Below, piece by piece: positions 17,372 to 26,513 of a stretch of DNA of 64,000 nt (position 1 is the stretch's first letter; each line of letters begins with the position of its first letter). The position numbers were made by a program, and so were the translations under genes. The DNA is taken from contig CAXSBR010000002.1 in the NCBI GenBank assembly GCA_964236495.1, positions 124,001 through 188,000 of the forward strand. Reading direction: 5' to 3'. The stretch is from CAXSBR01 sp964236495 (GTDB taxonomy: Bacteria > Actinomycetota > Actinomycetes > Mycobacteriales > Jatrophihabitantaceae). The notes under the pieces are model-generated. The model was not told the DNA's origin. It made no database searches and worked only from the letters and a program-made list of their open reading frames with translations.

Positions 17372-17905
17372 CTATCTGTCTTCGTTGCGGGCCCGGCCTG
17401 AGGCAGGCCGGTTGGACGCGGTGGACTTGCCGGCCCCGGACCGCCGGGGCACCAGTCGGGCCCCGGTCCAGTCCGGGCTGACCGACGCCAGCGACGTCTG
17501 GCTCAGACCCGCCACTGGCGCGGCTTCGGCGATGTCGGAGGGCTCGACGTAGCCGTGGCGGCCGCGCTTGGGCGTGAGCAGCCACACCGCGCCGTCCTCG
17601 GCCAAGCCGGTGATGACGTCGACCAGCACGTCGACGAGGTCGCCGTCGCTGTCGCGAAACCACAGCAGCGCGACGTCGTACACCTCGTCGGTGTCCTCGC
17701 CGACCAGGTTGGCAGCCAGAAAGTGCTCGATGCCGATCGACACCGTCTCGTCGACGTCGCTGTCGAAGCCGAACTCCGCGACCACCATCTGCTCGGTGAT
17801 TCCGAGCTGGCGCGCGAGCTCGGCCTGGGTCGCGCCCGTGGCCGAATCCGGTCCACCTGCCGACCCGCTCAGCGCGGCGCTGCCTGCCGGCGTCGTGGTC
17901 ACCGT
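17372..17905 (-). CDS. DUF3052 family protein (Rv2239c homologue)
   Basis: Conserved actinobacterial protein of unknown function. The 177-residue product contains ARQLGITEQMVVAEFGFDSDVDETV, LVDVLVDVITGLAEDGAVWLLTPK and YVEPSDIAEAAPVAGLSQTS, the whole family core. The C-terminal tail is basic (GRARNEDR). The GTG at 17905 is preferred because GGAGAGGT precedes it at proper distance; an ATG at 17917 would overlap that site. Divergent from aceE with 167 bp between starts, a conserved arrangement. Confidence 0.88.
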   Translation of the reverse strand, partial: TVTTTPAGSAALSGSAGGPDSATGATQAELARQLGITEQMVVAEFGFDSDVDETVSIGIEHFLAANLVGEDTDEVYDVALLWFRDSDGDLVDVLVDVITGLAEDGAVWLLTPKRGRHGYVEPSDIAEAAPVAGLSQTSLASVSPDWTGARLVPRRSGAGKSTASNRPASGRARNEDR

Positions 17906-18072
17906 CCACCTCTCCATGTCATTGCTGATGCCGCTGAAGGACGCACACGCCAATCTTAAGTGCAGTGCTCGAGTCCGCTGCCGACACCCGCTACCAGCAG
18001 CACGCGCCCACTGCCCATGTCATGCCTCGACCACCCATCGCGGCGGGCCACACGACAGAGCAAGATGGGCAG

Positions 18073-20817
18073 GTGACGACCGACCGATTCCGCATCATCA
18101 CCGACGGCCTGCCCACGCAGCTGCCCGACACCGATCCGGAGGAAACCGCCGAATGGCTGGGTTCCCTGGACGCCGCCATCGATGCCGACGGTCGGCAGCG
18201 CGCGCGCTACCTCATGCTCACGCTGCTCGAGCGCGCCCGCGAGCGGCAGGTCGGGGTGCCGGCACTGCGCAGCACCGACTACATCAACTCGATTCCGCCC
18301 GAACGCGAACCGTGGTTCCCGGGCGACGAGGACGTCGAGCGCCGCATCCGCGCCTACATCCGCTGGAATGCCGCGGTGATGGTGAGCCGGGCAAACAAGC
18401 GCGTCGGCGTCGGCGGGCACATTGCAACCTATGCCAGTGCCGCGTCGCTGTACGAGGTGGGGTTCAACCACTTCTTCCGCGGCAAGGACGCCGACAGCGG
18501 TATGGGTGACCAGGTCTACTTCCAGGGCCATGCCGCGCCCGGCATCTATGCCCGAGCGTTCCTCGAAGGCCGGCTCAGCGAGCAGCAGCTGGACGGGTTC
18601 CGGCAGGAGAAGTCGATGGCGCCCAACGGGTTGTCGTCCTACCCGCACCCCCGCCTGATGCCCGACTTCTGGGAGTTCCCGACCGTCTCGATGGGCCTGG
18701 GGCCGATCGGTGCCATCTACCAGGCCCGGTTCAACCGCTATCTGGCCGCGCGCGGCATCGCCGACACCGCCGACAGCCACGTCTGGGCGTTCCTGGGTGA
18801 CGGCGAGATGGACGAGGTGGAGTCTCTGGGCGCGATCGGTGTCGCGGCGCGCGAGGAGCTGGACAACCTCACCTTCGTCATCAACTGCAACCTGCAGCGC
18901 CTCGACGGTCCCGTCCGCGGCAACGGCAAGATCATTCAGGAGCTGGAGGCGAATTTCCGCGGCGCCGGCTGGAACGTGCTGAAGGTCGTCTGGGGCCGGG
19001 ACTGGGACCCGCTGCTGGCCCGCGACACCGACGGCGTGCTGGTCAATGCCATGAACACCACCCCCGACGGTCAGTTCCAGACCTACACCGTCGAATCCGG
19101 CGCCTACATCCGCGACAGCTTCTTCAGCGGCGATCCGCGGCTGCGCAAGATGGTGGAGCACCTGTCCGACGACGAGCTGCGCAAACTTTCCCGCGGCGGC
19201 CACGACTACCGCAAGGTCTATGCGGCGTTCCAGTCCGCGCGCGATCATGTCGGCCAGCCCACCGTCATCCTCGCCCACACCATCAAGGGCTGGACGCTGG
19301 AGAACTTCGAGGGCCGCAACGCGACCCACCAGATGAAGAAGTTGACGACGCCGGACCTCAAGCTGTTCCGCGACCGGCTCTACCTGCCCATCACCGACGC
19401 TCAGCTCGAGGCCGACGAACCGCCTTATTATCACCCCGGCCACGACTCCGACGAGATCTCCTACATGTTGGAGCGGCGGGCGGCCCTGGGCGGAGCGCTC
19501 CCCCGGCGCACCATCCGCGCCAAGGCGCTGCCACTGCCCGCCGATCAGGCCTACGCCGCACTGCGGGCCGGCTCGGGCAACAACCAGATCGCCACCACGC
19601 AGGCCGTCGTTCGCCTGTTCAAGGACCTGATCAAGGACAAGGAGATCGGCAACCGCTTCGTGCCGATCATTCCCGACGAGGCGCGCACCTTCGGCCTGGA
19701 CGCCATCTTCCCCACCGCGAAGATCTACTCTCCGCACGGCCAGGAGTACGACGCCGTCGACCGGGAGTTGCTGCTGTCCTACAAGGAGTCCACCAGCGGC
19801 CAGATCTTGCACGAGGGCATCAGTGAGGCCGGATCGATGGCCTCGCTGATCGCTGCCGGCACGTCCTATGCCACCCACGGCCAGCCGATGATCCCGTTCT
19901 ACATCTTCTACTCGATGTTCGGCCTGCAGCGCACCGGCGACCAGTTCTGGCAGATGGCCGACCAGCTGGGCCGCGGATTCGTGCTGGGCGCCACCGCCGG
20001 ACGCACCACCCTAACCGGCGAGGGCCTGCAGCACGCCGACGGCCATTCGCTGCTGCTGGCCTCGACCAACCCCGCGATCCGCGCCTACGATCCGGCGTTC
20101 TCCTTCGAGATCGCCCACATCGTCCAGGACGGAATCCGGCGCATGTTCGGCCCCGTCGGCCCGGACGGCGTCGGCGAGGACGTCTTCTACTACCTGACGA
20201 TCTACAACGAGCCGATTCGCCAGCCCGCCGAGCCCGAAGGCACCGACGTGGAAGGCATCCTTCGCGGCATGCACCGGTATTCCACGCGCGACTCGGGCGA
20301 CGGACGGCCCCGCGCCCAGCTGCTTGCCTCCGGTGTCGGCGTGCCCTGGGCGCTGCACGCACAGCGGTTGCTGGACGAGGAGTGGGGCGTGGACGCCGAC
20401 GTGTGGTCGGTGACGTCGTGGAACGAACTGCGCCGCGACGCCATCGAGTGCGAGGAACACAACCTGCTCAACCTCGACGAGCCACCGCGCACGCCGTACG
20501 TCACCACTGCTCTCGACGGTGTGCCCGGGCCTGTGGTCGCGGTGTCGGACTGGATGCGCGCGGTGCCCGACCAGATCTCGCGCTGGGTGCCCGGGGACTA
20601 CACGTCGCTCGGCACCGACGGCTTCGGCTTCGCCGACACCCGCGGCGCTGCCCGACGGTTCTTCCACGTCGACGCCCCGTCGATCGTCGTCGCCACGCTG
20701 GCCGAGCTGGCCCGCCGCGGCGAGGTCAAGCCCGAGGCACCGCGGGAGGCGTTGGAGCGCTATCAGCTGCTCGACGTGCGCGCAGCCGGCGCCGGCAACA
20801 CCGAGGGTGCTGCCTGA
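18073..20817 (+). CDS. aceE: Pyruvate dehydrogenase E1 component, homodimeric type
   Basis: Thiamine diphosphate-dependent decarboxylation of pyruvate in the pyruvate dehydrogenase complex. The 914-residue length is full for AceE. Visible landmarks are SIPPEREPWFPGDEDVERRIR, HIATYASAASLYEVGFNHFF, the ThDP-binding GDGEMDEVESLGAIG ending at NCNLQRLDGPVRGNGKI, AHTIKGW, and late FYIFYSMFGLQRTGDQFW, TLTGEGLQHADGHS and VWSVTSWNELRRDA. The GTG at 18073 starts TTDRFRIITDGLP, about the family N-terminus; longer readings enter the shared promoter region. E2 and E3 are not nearby. Pyruvate to acetyl-CoA feeds the fatty-acid genes encoded 2 kb downstream. Confidence 0.96.
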   Translation: MTTDRFRIITDGLPTQLPDTDPEETAEWLGSLDAAIDADGRQRARYLMLTLLERARERQVGVPALRSTDYINSIPPEREPWFPGDEDVERRIRAYIRWNAAVMVSRANKRVGVGGHIATYASAASLYEVGFNHFFRGKDADSGMGDQVYFQGHAAPGIYARAFLEGRLSEQQLDGFRQEKSMAPNGLSSYPHPRLMPDFWEFPTVSMGLGPIGAIYQARFNRYLAARGIADTADSHVWAFLGDGEMDEVESLGAIGVAAREELDNLTFVINCNLQRLDGPVRGNGKIIQELEANFRGAGWNVLKVVWGRDWDPLLARDTDGVLVNAMNTTPDGQFQTYTVESGAYIRDSFFSGDPRLRKMVEHLSDDELRKLSRGGHDYRKVYAAFQSARDHVGQPTVILAHTIKGWTLENFEGRNATHQMKKLTTPDLKLFRDRLYLPITDAQLEADEPPYYHPGHDSDEISYMLERRAALGGALPRRTIRAKALPLPADQAYAALRAGSGNNQIATTQAVVRLFKDLIKDKEIGNRFVPIIPDEARTFGLDAIFPTAKIYSPHGQEYDAVDRELLLSYKESTSGQILHEGISEAGSMASLIAAGTSYATHGQPMIPFYIFYSMFGLQRTGDQFWQMADQLGRGFVLGATAGRTTLTGEGLQHADGHSLLLASTNPAIRAYDPAFSFEIAHIVQDGIRRMFGPVGPDGVGEDVFYYLTIYNEPIRQPAEPEGTDVEGILRGMHRYSTRDSGDGRPRAQLLASGVGVPWALHAQRLLDEEWGVDADVWSVTSWNELRRDAIECEEHNLLNLDEPPRTPYVTTALDGVPGPVVAVSDWMRAVPDQISRWVPGDYTSLGTDGFGFADTRGAARRFFHVDAPSIVVATLAELARRGEVKPEAPREALERYQLLDVRAAGAGNTEGAA

Positions 20818-20862
20818 GCGGATGGTGCTGGTCGACCCAACAGGTGCGAGAGCGCAGCCACG

Positions 20863-21567
20863 CTAGCGATACATCCGCCACACCAGGACCTCAGCTGAAG
20901 TAGCGGCCGTCGTCGGCAGTGGTGCGGTGTCGGTGAGCCGGGCGACGTCGCCTTCATCCAGCGTCCGACCATCGAGGTCGATCGACCCGTGGGTCACCTG
21001 CAGATAGGTCAGGTCGGCGACGGGCACGGTGACTGTGGACCCTGCCGCCAGCCGGATCGCCAACAGTTCGGCATCGAGCTGGCGCAACCGCAGCGGGGCT
21101 TCGCTATCGGGCGTGCCCGAGGCGACCGGCACCCAATCACCGGCGTCGAGTTGCGCGCTGAAGTCGTGCACCGCATACACCGGCTCCAGGCCTGGTACGG
21201 AGGGACGCACCCACATCTGGATGTAGTGCGCCGGCCCGTCCGGTCGGGCGTGCTCGCCGTGTGCGACGCCCGAACCCGCGCCAAGATGCTGCGCCATCCC
21301 GGCCGTCAGCACCTCGTGCCCATCCGCGTTGTCGGTGTGCACGAGCTGGCCGTCCAGCATCCAGGTCACTATTTCGACGTCGGAATGGCGATGTCGGTCG
21401 TAGCCGTGCCCGGCGGCGAGCCGGTCCTCGTTGCAGGCCTGCAGCACGCCGAAGCCCAGGTTGTCCGAGTCGTAGTACCCGCCGTAGGAGAAGCTGTGCC
21501 AGGTATCCGTCCACTCGGTCTGCGTGCGCCCACGCTCTGCCGCCCGGCGGATCTCGATGGCTACCAC
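20863..21567 (-). CDS. Pirin family (bicupin) protein
   Basis: Predicted metal-binding bicupin; some pirins are quercetin dioxygenases, others redox regulators. The 234-residue protein has the pirin iron-site signature with HRHSDVEIVTWMLDGQLVHTDN, then GVAHGEHARPDGPAHYIQMWV with the fourth ligand region. The C-terminal cupin half is degenerate (LTYLQVTHGSIDLDGRTL). The GTG at 21567 overlaps the stop of the PHP-domain gene at 21561-21563, indicating translational coupling. In mycobacteria this position between aceE and fabD holds a PucR-type regulator; none is present here. Confidence 0.88.
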   Translation of the reverse strand: MVAIEIRRAAERGRTQTEWTDTWHSFSYGGYYDSDNLGFGVLQACNEDRLAAGHGYDRHRHSDVEIVTWMLDGQLVHTDNADGHEVLTAGMAQHLGAGSGVAHGEHARPDGPAHYIQMWVRPSVPGLEPVYAVHDFSAQLDAGDWVPVASGTPDSEAPLRLRQLDAELLAIRLAAGSTVTVPVADLTYLQVTHGSIDLDGRTLDEGDVARLTDTAPLPTTAATSAEVLVWRMYR

Positions 21568-22661
21568 GGCGGCGTCCTCAGCGTCGGCGTTATCGGCACC
21601 GGTGGTGTGCCTGCGGCGGGGCGATGATCGTGGTCGCCGGCCCAGGCTAGCAGGTCCTCGACCGGCCACGTATTGACCACAGCTCTGACGACAGCGTCCA
21701 CGCCGATCTCAGCAGTGCCGGCGCAGTCGGCGAGGCGGTCGCAGCCGTACACCTGCCAGCCCAGCTGACCGGGTGCGTGGGCATCGGTGTCCACCGACAG
21801 CAGGCACTGCATCTCCAACGCCAGGCTGAGCAGGCGCTCGGGCGGGTCCTGCCGCTCGGGACGGCTGTTCACTTCTACTGCCACACCGAAGCCGGCGCAC
21901 GCCTCGAATACGATCTCGGCGTCGAATTCTGATTCCGGGCGCTTGCCGCCGACCAGCCGGCCGGTGCAGTGGCCCAGCACGTCGGTGTGCGGATTGGCGA
22001 TTGCTGCGACCATTCGCGGCGTCATCTGCTCGGCAGGCATCCGCAGCTTGGAGTGCACGCTTGCCACCACGATGTCGAGGCGCTCGAGCAGCTCGTCGGA
22101 CTGGTCGAGCGATCCGTCGTCGAGGATGTCGACCTCGATGCCGGTGAGCAGCCGGAAGGGAGCGAGCTCGACGTTCAGGCCGGCGACGATGTCGAGCTGC
22201 TCGCGAAGCCGATCGGGGCTCAGTCCGTTGGCGACGGTGAGGCGGGGCGAATGGTCGGTGAGCACGGCGTAGTCGTGGCCGAGCTCCCGCGCCGCCAGCG
22301 CCATCTCCAGGATCGGTGACCCGCCGTCGGACCAGTCCGAGTGCATGTGCAGGTCGCCACGCAGCGCTGCCCGCACCGCAGCTCCGGCACCGGCCGACAA
22401 CTCCGGCGCAGCCTGCTCGGTCTTGCGCAGGTACTCGGGCTCGCGCCCGGCCACCGAGTCGGCGATCACCGCTGCCGTCGCCTTGCCGATGCCAGGCAGC
22501 TCCTGCAGCGTGCCGGCCTGTGCCCGCGCGGCCACCTCAGCCGCGCCGAGGAAGTCGACGCGCTCGGCGGCGGTACGAAACGCCTTGACCCGGTAGGTCG
22601 GTTCTCGCGAGCGTTCCAGCAGGTAGGCGATCCGCCGTAGGTCCGCCGCCGGGTCACGCAT
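21561..22661 (-). CDS. PHP-domain phosphoesterase with helix-hairpin-helix region
   Basis: Predicted metal-dependent phosphoesterase. Of 366 residues, about 1-95 contain a DNA polymerase beta-like HhH segment (YLLERSREPTYRVKAFRTAAERV and LQELPGIGKATAAVIADSV). The PHP domain follows, with metal ligands in DLHMHSDWSDGG, YAVLTDHSPRL, ASVHSKL, HPHTDVLGHCTG-like NPHTDVLGH, and the last block LSVDTDAHAPGQLGW. This is the layout of the C-terminal part of bacterial family X polymerases without the nucleotidyltransferase domain. ATG 22661 is chosen at MRDPAADLRRIAYLL; upstream in-frame sequence is antisense to fabD's leader. It is divergent from fabD. Confidence 0.85.
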   Translation of the reverse strand: MRDPAADLRRIAYLLERSREPTYRVKAFRTAAERVDFLGAAEVAARAQAGTLQELPGIGKATAAVIADSVAGREPEYLRKTEQAAPELSAGAGAAVRAALRGDLHMHSDWSDGGSPILEMALAARELGHDYAVLTDHSPRLTVANGLSPDRLREQLDIVAGLNVELAPFRLLTGIEVDILDDGSLDQSDELLERLDIVVASVHSKLRMPAEQMTPRMVAAIANPHTDVLGHCTGRLVGGKRPESEFDAEIVFEACAGFGVAVEVNSRPERQDPPERLLSLALEMQCLLSVDTDAHAPGQLGWQVYGCDRLADCAGTAEIGVDAVVRAVVNTWPVEDLLAWAGDHDHRPAAGTPPVPITPTLRTPPW

Positions 22662-22802
22662 GGTCTCGACCCTATCGCCGCGCGAAGACGGCGCATGTGC
22701 GCGTGTGGGTATGCGACTGTCGCGACGAGCGACCACTGCAACAGCGTCGGCGTCGAGCAGCACGCGGCAGAGCATGCGCCGAATGCGCACTATTCTGGTC
22801 CG

Positions 22803-23840
22803 GTGCTCGCACTCGTGGCGCCCGGGCAGGGCTCACAGATCCCCGGCATGCTGGATCCCTGGTTGGAAGTTCCTGGCGCGCACGAGTTGCTCGCCCGGTT
22901 CAGCGACGCCGCTGGTCTGGACCTGCTCCGTCTCGGCACCACCGCGTCGGGCGACGAGATCAAGGACACCGCCGTCACCCAACCGCTTCTGGTGGCGATC
23001 GGGGTGCTGATCGCGGGCGGGCTGACGCTCAACGACGGTGTGGTCGTGGCCGGGCACAGCGTCGGTGAGATCACCGCCGCCGCGATGGCGGGCTCGCTGA
23101 GCGCCGAGGCTGCCGTCGCCTTCGCCGCACATCGGGGCGCCGAAATGGCCGCCGCCTGCGCGCTGACGCCGACGGGCATGTCGGCGGTGCTGGGCGGCGA
23201 GGCGGTCGACGTTCTGGCTGTCATCGAGGCGGCCAGGCTCACCGCGGCCAACCGCAACGCCGCCGGTCAGATCGTCGCCGCCGGTGCGCTGGACGCACTC
23301 GATGCGCTGGCCGCAGATCCGCCGGCCCACGCCCGCGTGCGCCCACTGGCCGTCGCCGGCGCCTTCCACACTCCCTACATGCAGCCGGCCGAAACCGCGC
23401 TCGCCGAATACGCCCGTGGCGTGCAGGTGCGAGATCCGCAGCTCATACTGCTGTCCAACGCCGACGGCCGGCCGGTTCGCGAGGGCGCGCAGGTGCTGGG
23501 CCGGCTGGTCAGTCAGGTCACCCGCCCGGTGCGTTGGGACCTGTGCCAGCAGACGTTGGGCAGCCTGGGCGTGCGCACGGTGATCGAACTGGCGCCGGCC
23601 GGCGCGCTCGTGGGCATGGCCAAGCGCGAGCTGCCCGGGGTCGAGTTGCTGGCCCTCAAGAGCCCGGCGGATCTGGAGCGGGCGCAGTCGCTGATCGCCG
23701 GGGTTTCCGGCGAGGTCGGCCTCGGTCCCGGTCGGATCGGGCAGGATGGGGCACAGCCCGGCCGCCGTGCCGATGCCGCGACTGCGACCGGGGGCCGCCT
23801 CGACGCTACCGACGGCACTTCTCGAGCGATGGAGCATTGA
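22803..23840 (+). CDS. fabD: Malonyl-CoA:ACP transacylase
   Basis: Loads malonyl units onto acyl carrier protein for type II fatty-acid synthesis. The 345-residue protein starts with LALVAPGQGSQIPGML, has the nucleophile motif GHSVGEITAAAMAG (Ser in GHSVGE), an NRNAAGQIVAAG segment, and the catalytic His in VAGAFHTPYMQPA. The tail after about residue 310 is Ala/Arg-rich and unconserved. GTG 22803 matches the mycobacterial start. It is the first gene of fabD-fabH-acpP-fabF; its TGA is separated from the fabH ATG by a single base. Confidence 0.95.
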   Translation: MLALVAPGQGSQIPGMLDPWLEVPGAHELLARFSDAAGLDLLRLGTTASGDEIKDTAVTQPLLVAIGVLIAGGLTLNDGVVVAGHSVGEITAAAMAGSLSAEAAVAFAAHRGAEMAAACALTPTGMSAVLGGEAVDVLAVIEAARLTAANRNAAGQIVAAGALDALDALAADPPAHARVRPLAVAGAFHTPYMQPAETALAEYARGVQVRDPQLILLSNADGRPVREGAQVLGRLVSQVTRPVRWDLCQQTLGSLGVRTVIELAPAGALVGMAKRELPGVELLALKSPADLERAQSLIAGVSGEVGLGPGRIGQDGAQPGRRADAATATGGRLDATDGTSRAMEH

Positions 23841-23841
23841 C

Positions 23842-24810
23842 ATGCAGATCACCGCACCGGTTCGCCCCGCGGCCAGCCGGCTGCTCGGCCTGGGCCACTA
23901 CCAGCCGGCCAACGTCGTCACCAACAACGACCTCATCGCCCGCGGCGTCGACAGCGACGACGCCTGGATCCGGTCCCGGGTAGGCATCGAGTCGCGCCGG
24001 TTTGCCGATCCCGACGAGAGTGTCGTCGACATGGGCGTGGCCGCGGCGAGCAAGGCGCTGGCAAACTCCGGCGTCTCGGCCGCCGACGTCGACCTGGTCA
24101 TTGTGGCCACCTGCACGATGCCGACGTCGGTGCCCACCGCTGCACCACAGCTGGCCTCTCGGCTGGGCATCGACTCCCCCGGCGCCTACGACCTCAATTC
24201 CGGCTGCGCGGGCTTCGTCTACGCGGTGTCCGCGGCCTCGGCCGCCGTCGAGGCCGGGCAGGCCCGCAACGTGCTCGTCGTAGCCACCGAACGCTTCAGC
24301 GGCTGGTTGGACTTCACCGACCGCAGCACCTGCATCATCCTGGCCGACGGCGCGGGCGCCGCAGTGATCGGCGCGGCCACCGAGCCCGGGTTCGGACCCG
24401 TCGTCTGGGGCAGCGTCGGCGACATGTCAGACACCATCGCCATCGACGAGAACACCCACTACTTCCGCCAGGACGGTCAAGCCGTCTTCCGGTGGGCGAC
24501 CTCGTCAATTGCGCCGGCGGCATTGGAGGCTTGCCGGCTCGCCGGGGTTGAGGTCGACGACCTGTCCGCGTTCGTGCCGCATCAGGCCAACCTGCGCATC
24601 ATCGAGCCGATGGCGCGCAAGCTCGGGCTGTCGGCCACAACGCACGTCGCCCGCGACATTGTCGAGTCTGGCAACACCTCCGCGGCAACCATTCCGCTGG
24701 CGATGTCGAAGATGATCGAGCGGGGCGAGATCCCATCAGGATCGCCGGTACTGCTTGTCGGCTTCGGCGCCGGACTGGCCTACGCGGCACAGGTCGTTCT
24801 CGCGCCCTGA
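23842..24810 (+). CDS. fabH: Beta-ketoacyl-ACP synthase III
   Basis: Starts fatty-acid chains by condensing acyl-CoA with malonyl-ACP. The 322-residue thiolase-fold enzyme has the Cys-His-Asn triad: Cys in DLNSGCAGFVYA, His in FVPHQANLRII and Asn in VESGNTSAATIP. Other landmarks are IRSRVGIESRRFA and a C-terminal VLLVGFGAGLAYAAQV. It begins 1 bp after the fabD stop, so translation is coupled. Mycobacteria keep fabH elsewhere; its place between fabD and acpP is the Streptomyces-type order. Confidence 0.95.
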   Translation: MQITAPVRPAASRLLGLGHYQPANVVTNNDLIARGVDSDDAWIRSRVGIESRRFADPDESVVDMGVAAASKALANSGVSAADVDLVIVATCTMPTSVPTAAPQLASRLGIDSPGAYDLNSGCAGFVYAVSAASAAVEAGQARNVLVVATERFSGWLDFTDRSTCIILADGAGAAVIGAATEPGFGPVVWGSVGDMSDTIAIDENTHYFRQDGQAVFRWATSSIAPAALEACRLAGVEVDDLSAFVPHQANLRIIEPMARKLGLSATTHVARDIVESGNTSAATIPLAMSKMIERGEIPSGSPVLLVGFGAGLAYAAQVVLAP

Positions 24811-24938
24811 TCCGCTCACCGTCGGAAGTTCCGCCGGTGCCGACGACATCTGCCCCGATAGCGTTGCGCTGTACCTAATCACGCATCACCTGCCCATCAT
24901 GTCGGTGGAGCAGCAACCAACCGAAAGGACAGCCACCC

Positions 24939-25181
24939 GTGGCCACAACCGAGGAGATCCGCGCCGGCCTGGCCGAGATCCTGAACGAGGTCGCCGACGT
25001 CTCCGCCGACGACGTCAGCGACGACAAGTCCTTCACCGACGACCTGGACGTCGACTCGTTGTCGATGGTCGAGGTTGCCATGGCTGCCGAGGAGAAGTTC
25101 GGCGTCAAGATTCCCGACGAGGAACTGCCCAAGCTCAAGACGGTCGGCGACGCGGTGAACTACATCAAGAGCAACGGCTGA
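24939..25181 (+). CDS. acpP: Acyl carrier protein
   Basis: Carries growing acyl chains on a phosphopantetheine arm. The 80-residue acidic protein has the attachment Ser in LDVDSLSMVEVAMAAEEKFG, an intact DSL motif. GTG start with GAAAGGA about nine bases upstream. It lacks the roughly 35-residue C-terminal extension of mycobacterial AcpM, pointing to ordinary C16-C18 synthesis rather than meromycolate elongation. It lies 128 bp after fabH and 75 bp before fabF. Confidence 0.96.
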   Translation: MATTEEIRAGLAEILNEVADVSADDVSDDKSFTDDLDVDSLSMVEVAMAAEEKFGVKIPDEELPKLKTVGDAVNYIKSNG

Positions 25182-25256
25182 AACCACCAGTCTGTTCGAG
25201 CACCGCGTGCACAGCAGCGTTCGCAACACCAGCAGTACCGAGCGAAGGAGAACATC

Positions 25257-26489
25257 ATGGGCTTCGATGACATCGTCGTCACCGGGCTGGGCGCAACGAC
25301 TCCGCTCGGCGGCGACGTCGCCACCACCTGGGCCGGCATGCTCGCCGGCCGGTCCGGTGTGGTGACGTTGACCGATTGGCCGGCCGACGTGCCGGTGCAG
25401 TTCGGCGGCCGGATGGCCGTGGAGCCCGGCAACTCGATTCCGCGGGCCAAGGCGCGCCGGCTGGACCGCGTCCAGCAGGCTGCGCTCGTCGCAGCCGAGG
25501 AGGCATGGCAGGACGCGGGGTTCAAGGGCGTCGCCGAGGACAACGGGCTGGAGCCAGAACGGCTGGCAGTGTCGATCGGCAGCGGCATCGGCGGTGTCGT
25601 GAGCCTGATGGACCAGCACGATCTGATGCACGCCAAGGGCGCCACCAAGGTCTCGCCGATGCTCATTCCGATGGACATGCCCAACGGGCCGGCTGCCTAC
25701 GTCAGCCTGGAGTACCACGCCCGGGCCGGTGCGTTCACTCCCGTCAGCGCCTGCGCCACCGGCGCCGAGGCGATCGCGCTGGGCGTCGACCTGCTCCAGC
25801 TGGACCGGGCCGATCTGGTGCTGGCCGGCGGCGCCGAGGCCTGCATGCATCCGCTGACATTCAGCGGATTCGCCCAGATGCGGGCGATGAGCACGCGCAA
25901 CGACGATCCGCAGCGCGCCTCCCGGCCTTGGGACAAGGCCCGCGACGGGTTCGTGATGGGCGAGGGAGCCGGGGTGGTGGTGCTGGAGCGGCGCGCGTCG
26001 GCCGAAGCGCGCGGAGCGCACATCTATGCCGTCGTCGGTGGCGCGGCGGTGACGTCGGATGGCTACCACATCACCACTCCCGACCCCGAGGGCGCCGGTC
26101 AGCGACGGGCGATGGTGACCGCGGTGCAACGGTCGGGCCTGTCTGCCGACGACATCGTGCACGTCAACGCCCACGCCACCTCCACGCCTGCTGGCGACAT
26201 GGGCGAGGTGCGCGCCGTGGCTGCGTTGCTGGGCGAGGACACCGTCGTGACGGCCACCAAGTCGATGACCGGTCACCTGATTGGCGCTGCCGGCGCCCTG
26301 GAATCGATCATCACTGTCTTGGCGATCGAGAACGGCATCGTGCCGCCCACGATCAACTTGGACAACCCCGACGACGATCTGCGCGTCGACATACCGCGCA
26401 CGGCGCGCACCATGGACGTGCCCGCCGCGATCAACAATTCCTTCGGCTTCGGCGGCCACAACGCCTCGATCGTGTTCCGCCGCGCCTGA
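25257..26489 (+). CDS. fabF: Beta-ketoacyl-ACP synthase II
   Basis: Elongating condensing enzyme. The 410-residue protein has the Cys-His-His set: Cys in PVSACATGAEAIALG, His in HVNAHATSTPAGD and His in KSMTGHLIGAAGALE, with the final NNSFGFGGHNAS glycine-rich loop. AAGGAG sits seven bases before the ATG. Sequence resembles KasA in several blocks, but only one such gene is present here where mycobacteria have kasA-kasB in tandem, again arguing against a mycolate-specialised system at this locus. Confidence 0.95.
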   Translation: MGFDDIVVTGLGATTPLGGDVATTWAGMLAGRSGVVTLTDWPADVPVQFGGRMAVEPGNSIPRAKARRLDRVQQAALVAAEEAWQDAGFKGVAEDNGLEPERLAVSIGSGIGGVVSLMDQHDLMHAKGATKVSPMLIPMDMPNGPAAYVSLEYHARAGAFTPVSACATGAEAIALGVDLLQLDRADLVLAGGAEACMHPLTFSGFAQMRAMSTRNDDPQRASRPWDKARDGFVMGEGAGVVVLERRASAEARGAHIYAVVGGAAVTSDGYHITTPDPEGAGQRRAMVTAVQRSGLSADDIVHVNAHATSTPAGDMGEVRAVAALLGEDTVVTATKSMTGHLIGAAGALESIITVLAIENGIVPPTINLDNPDDDLRVDIPRTARTMDVPAAINNSFGFGGHNASIVFRRA

Positions 26490-26513
26490 CCGCCTGAGCC
26501 TTCTGACTGCCCG

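Noticed and set aside
17956..19878. Long open frame antisense to aceE (640 codons)
   Set aside because: It mirrors the high-GC codon bias of aceE, is Arg/Gly/Val-rich and shows no protein family features.
24897..26459. Long open frame antisense to acpP and fabF
   Set aside because: It runs through two clear genes on the other strand and has His/Arg/Gly-rich antisense composition.
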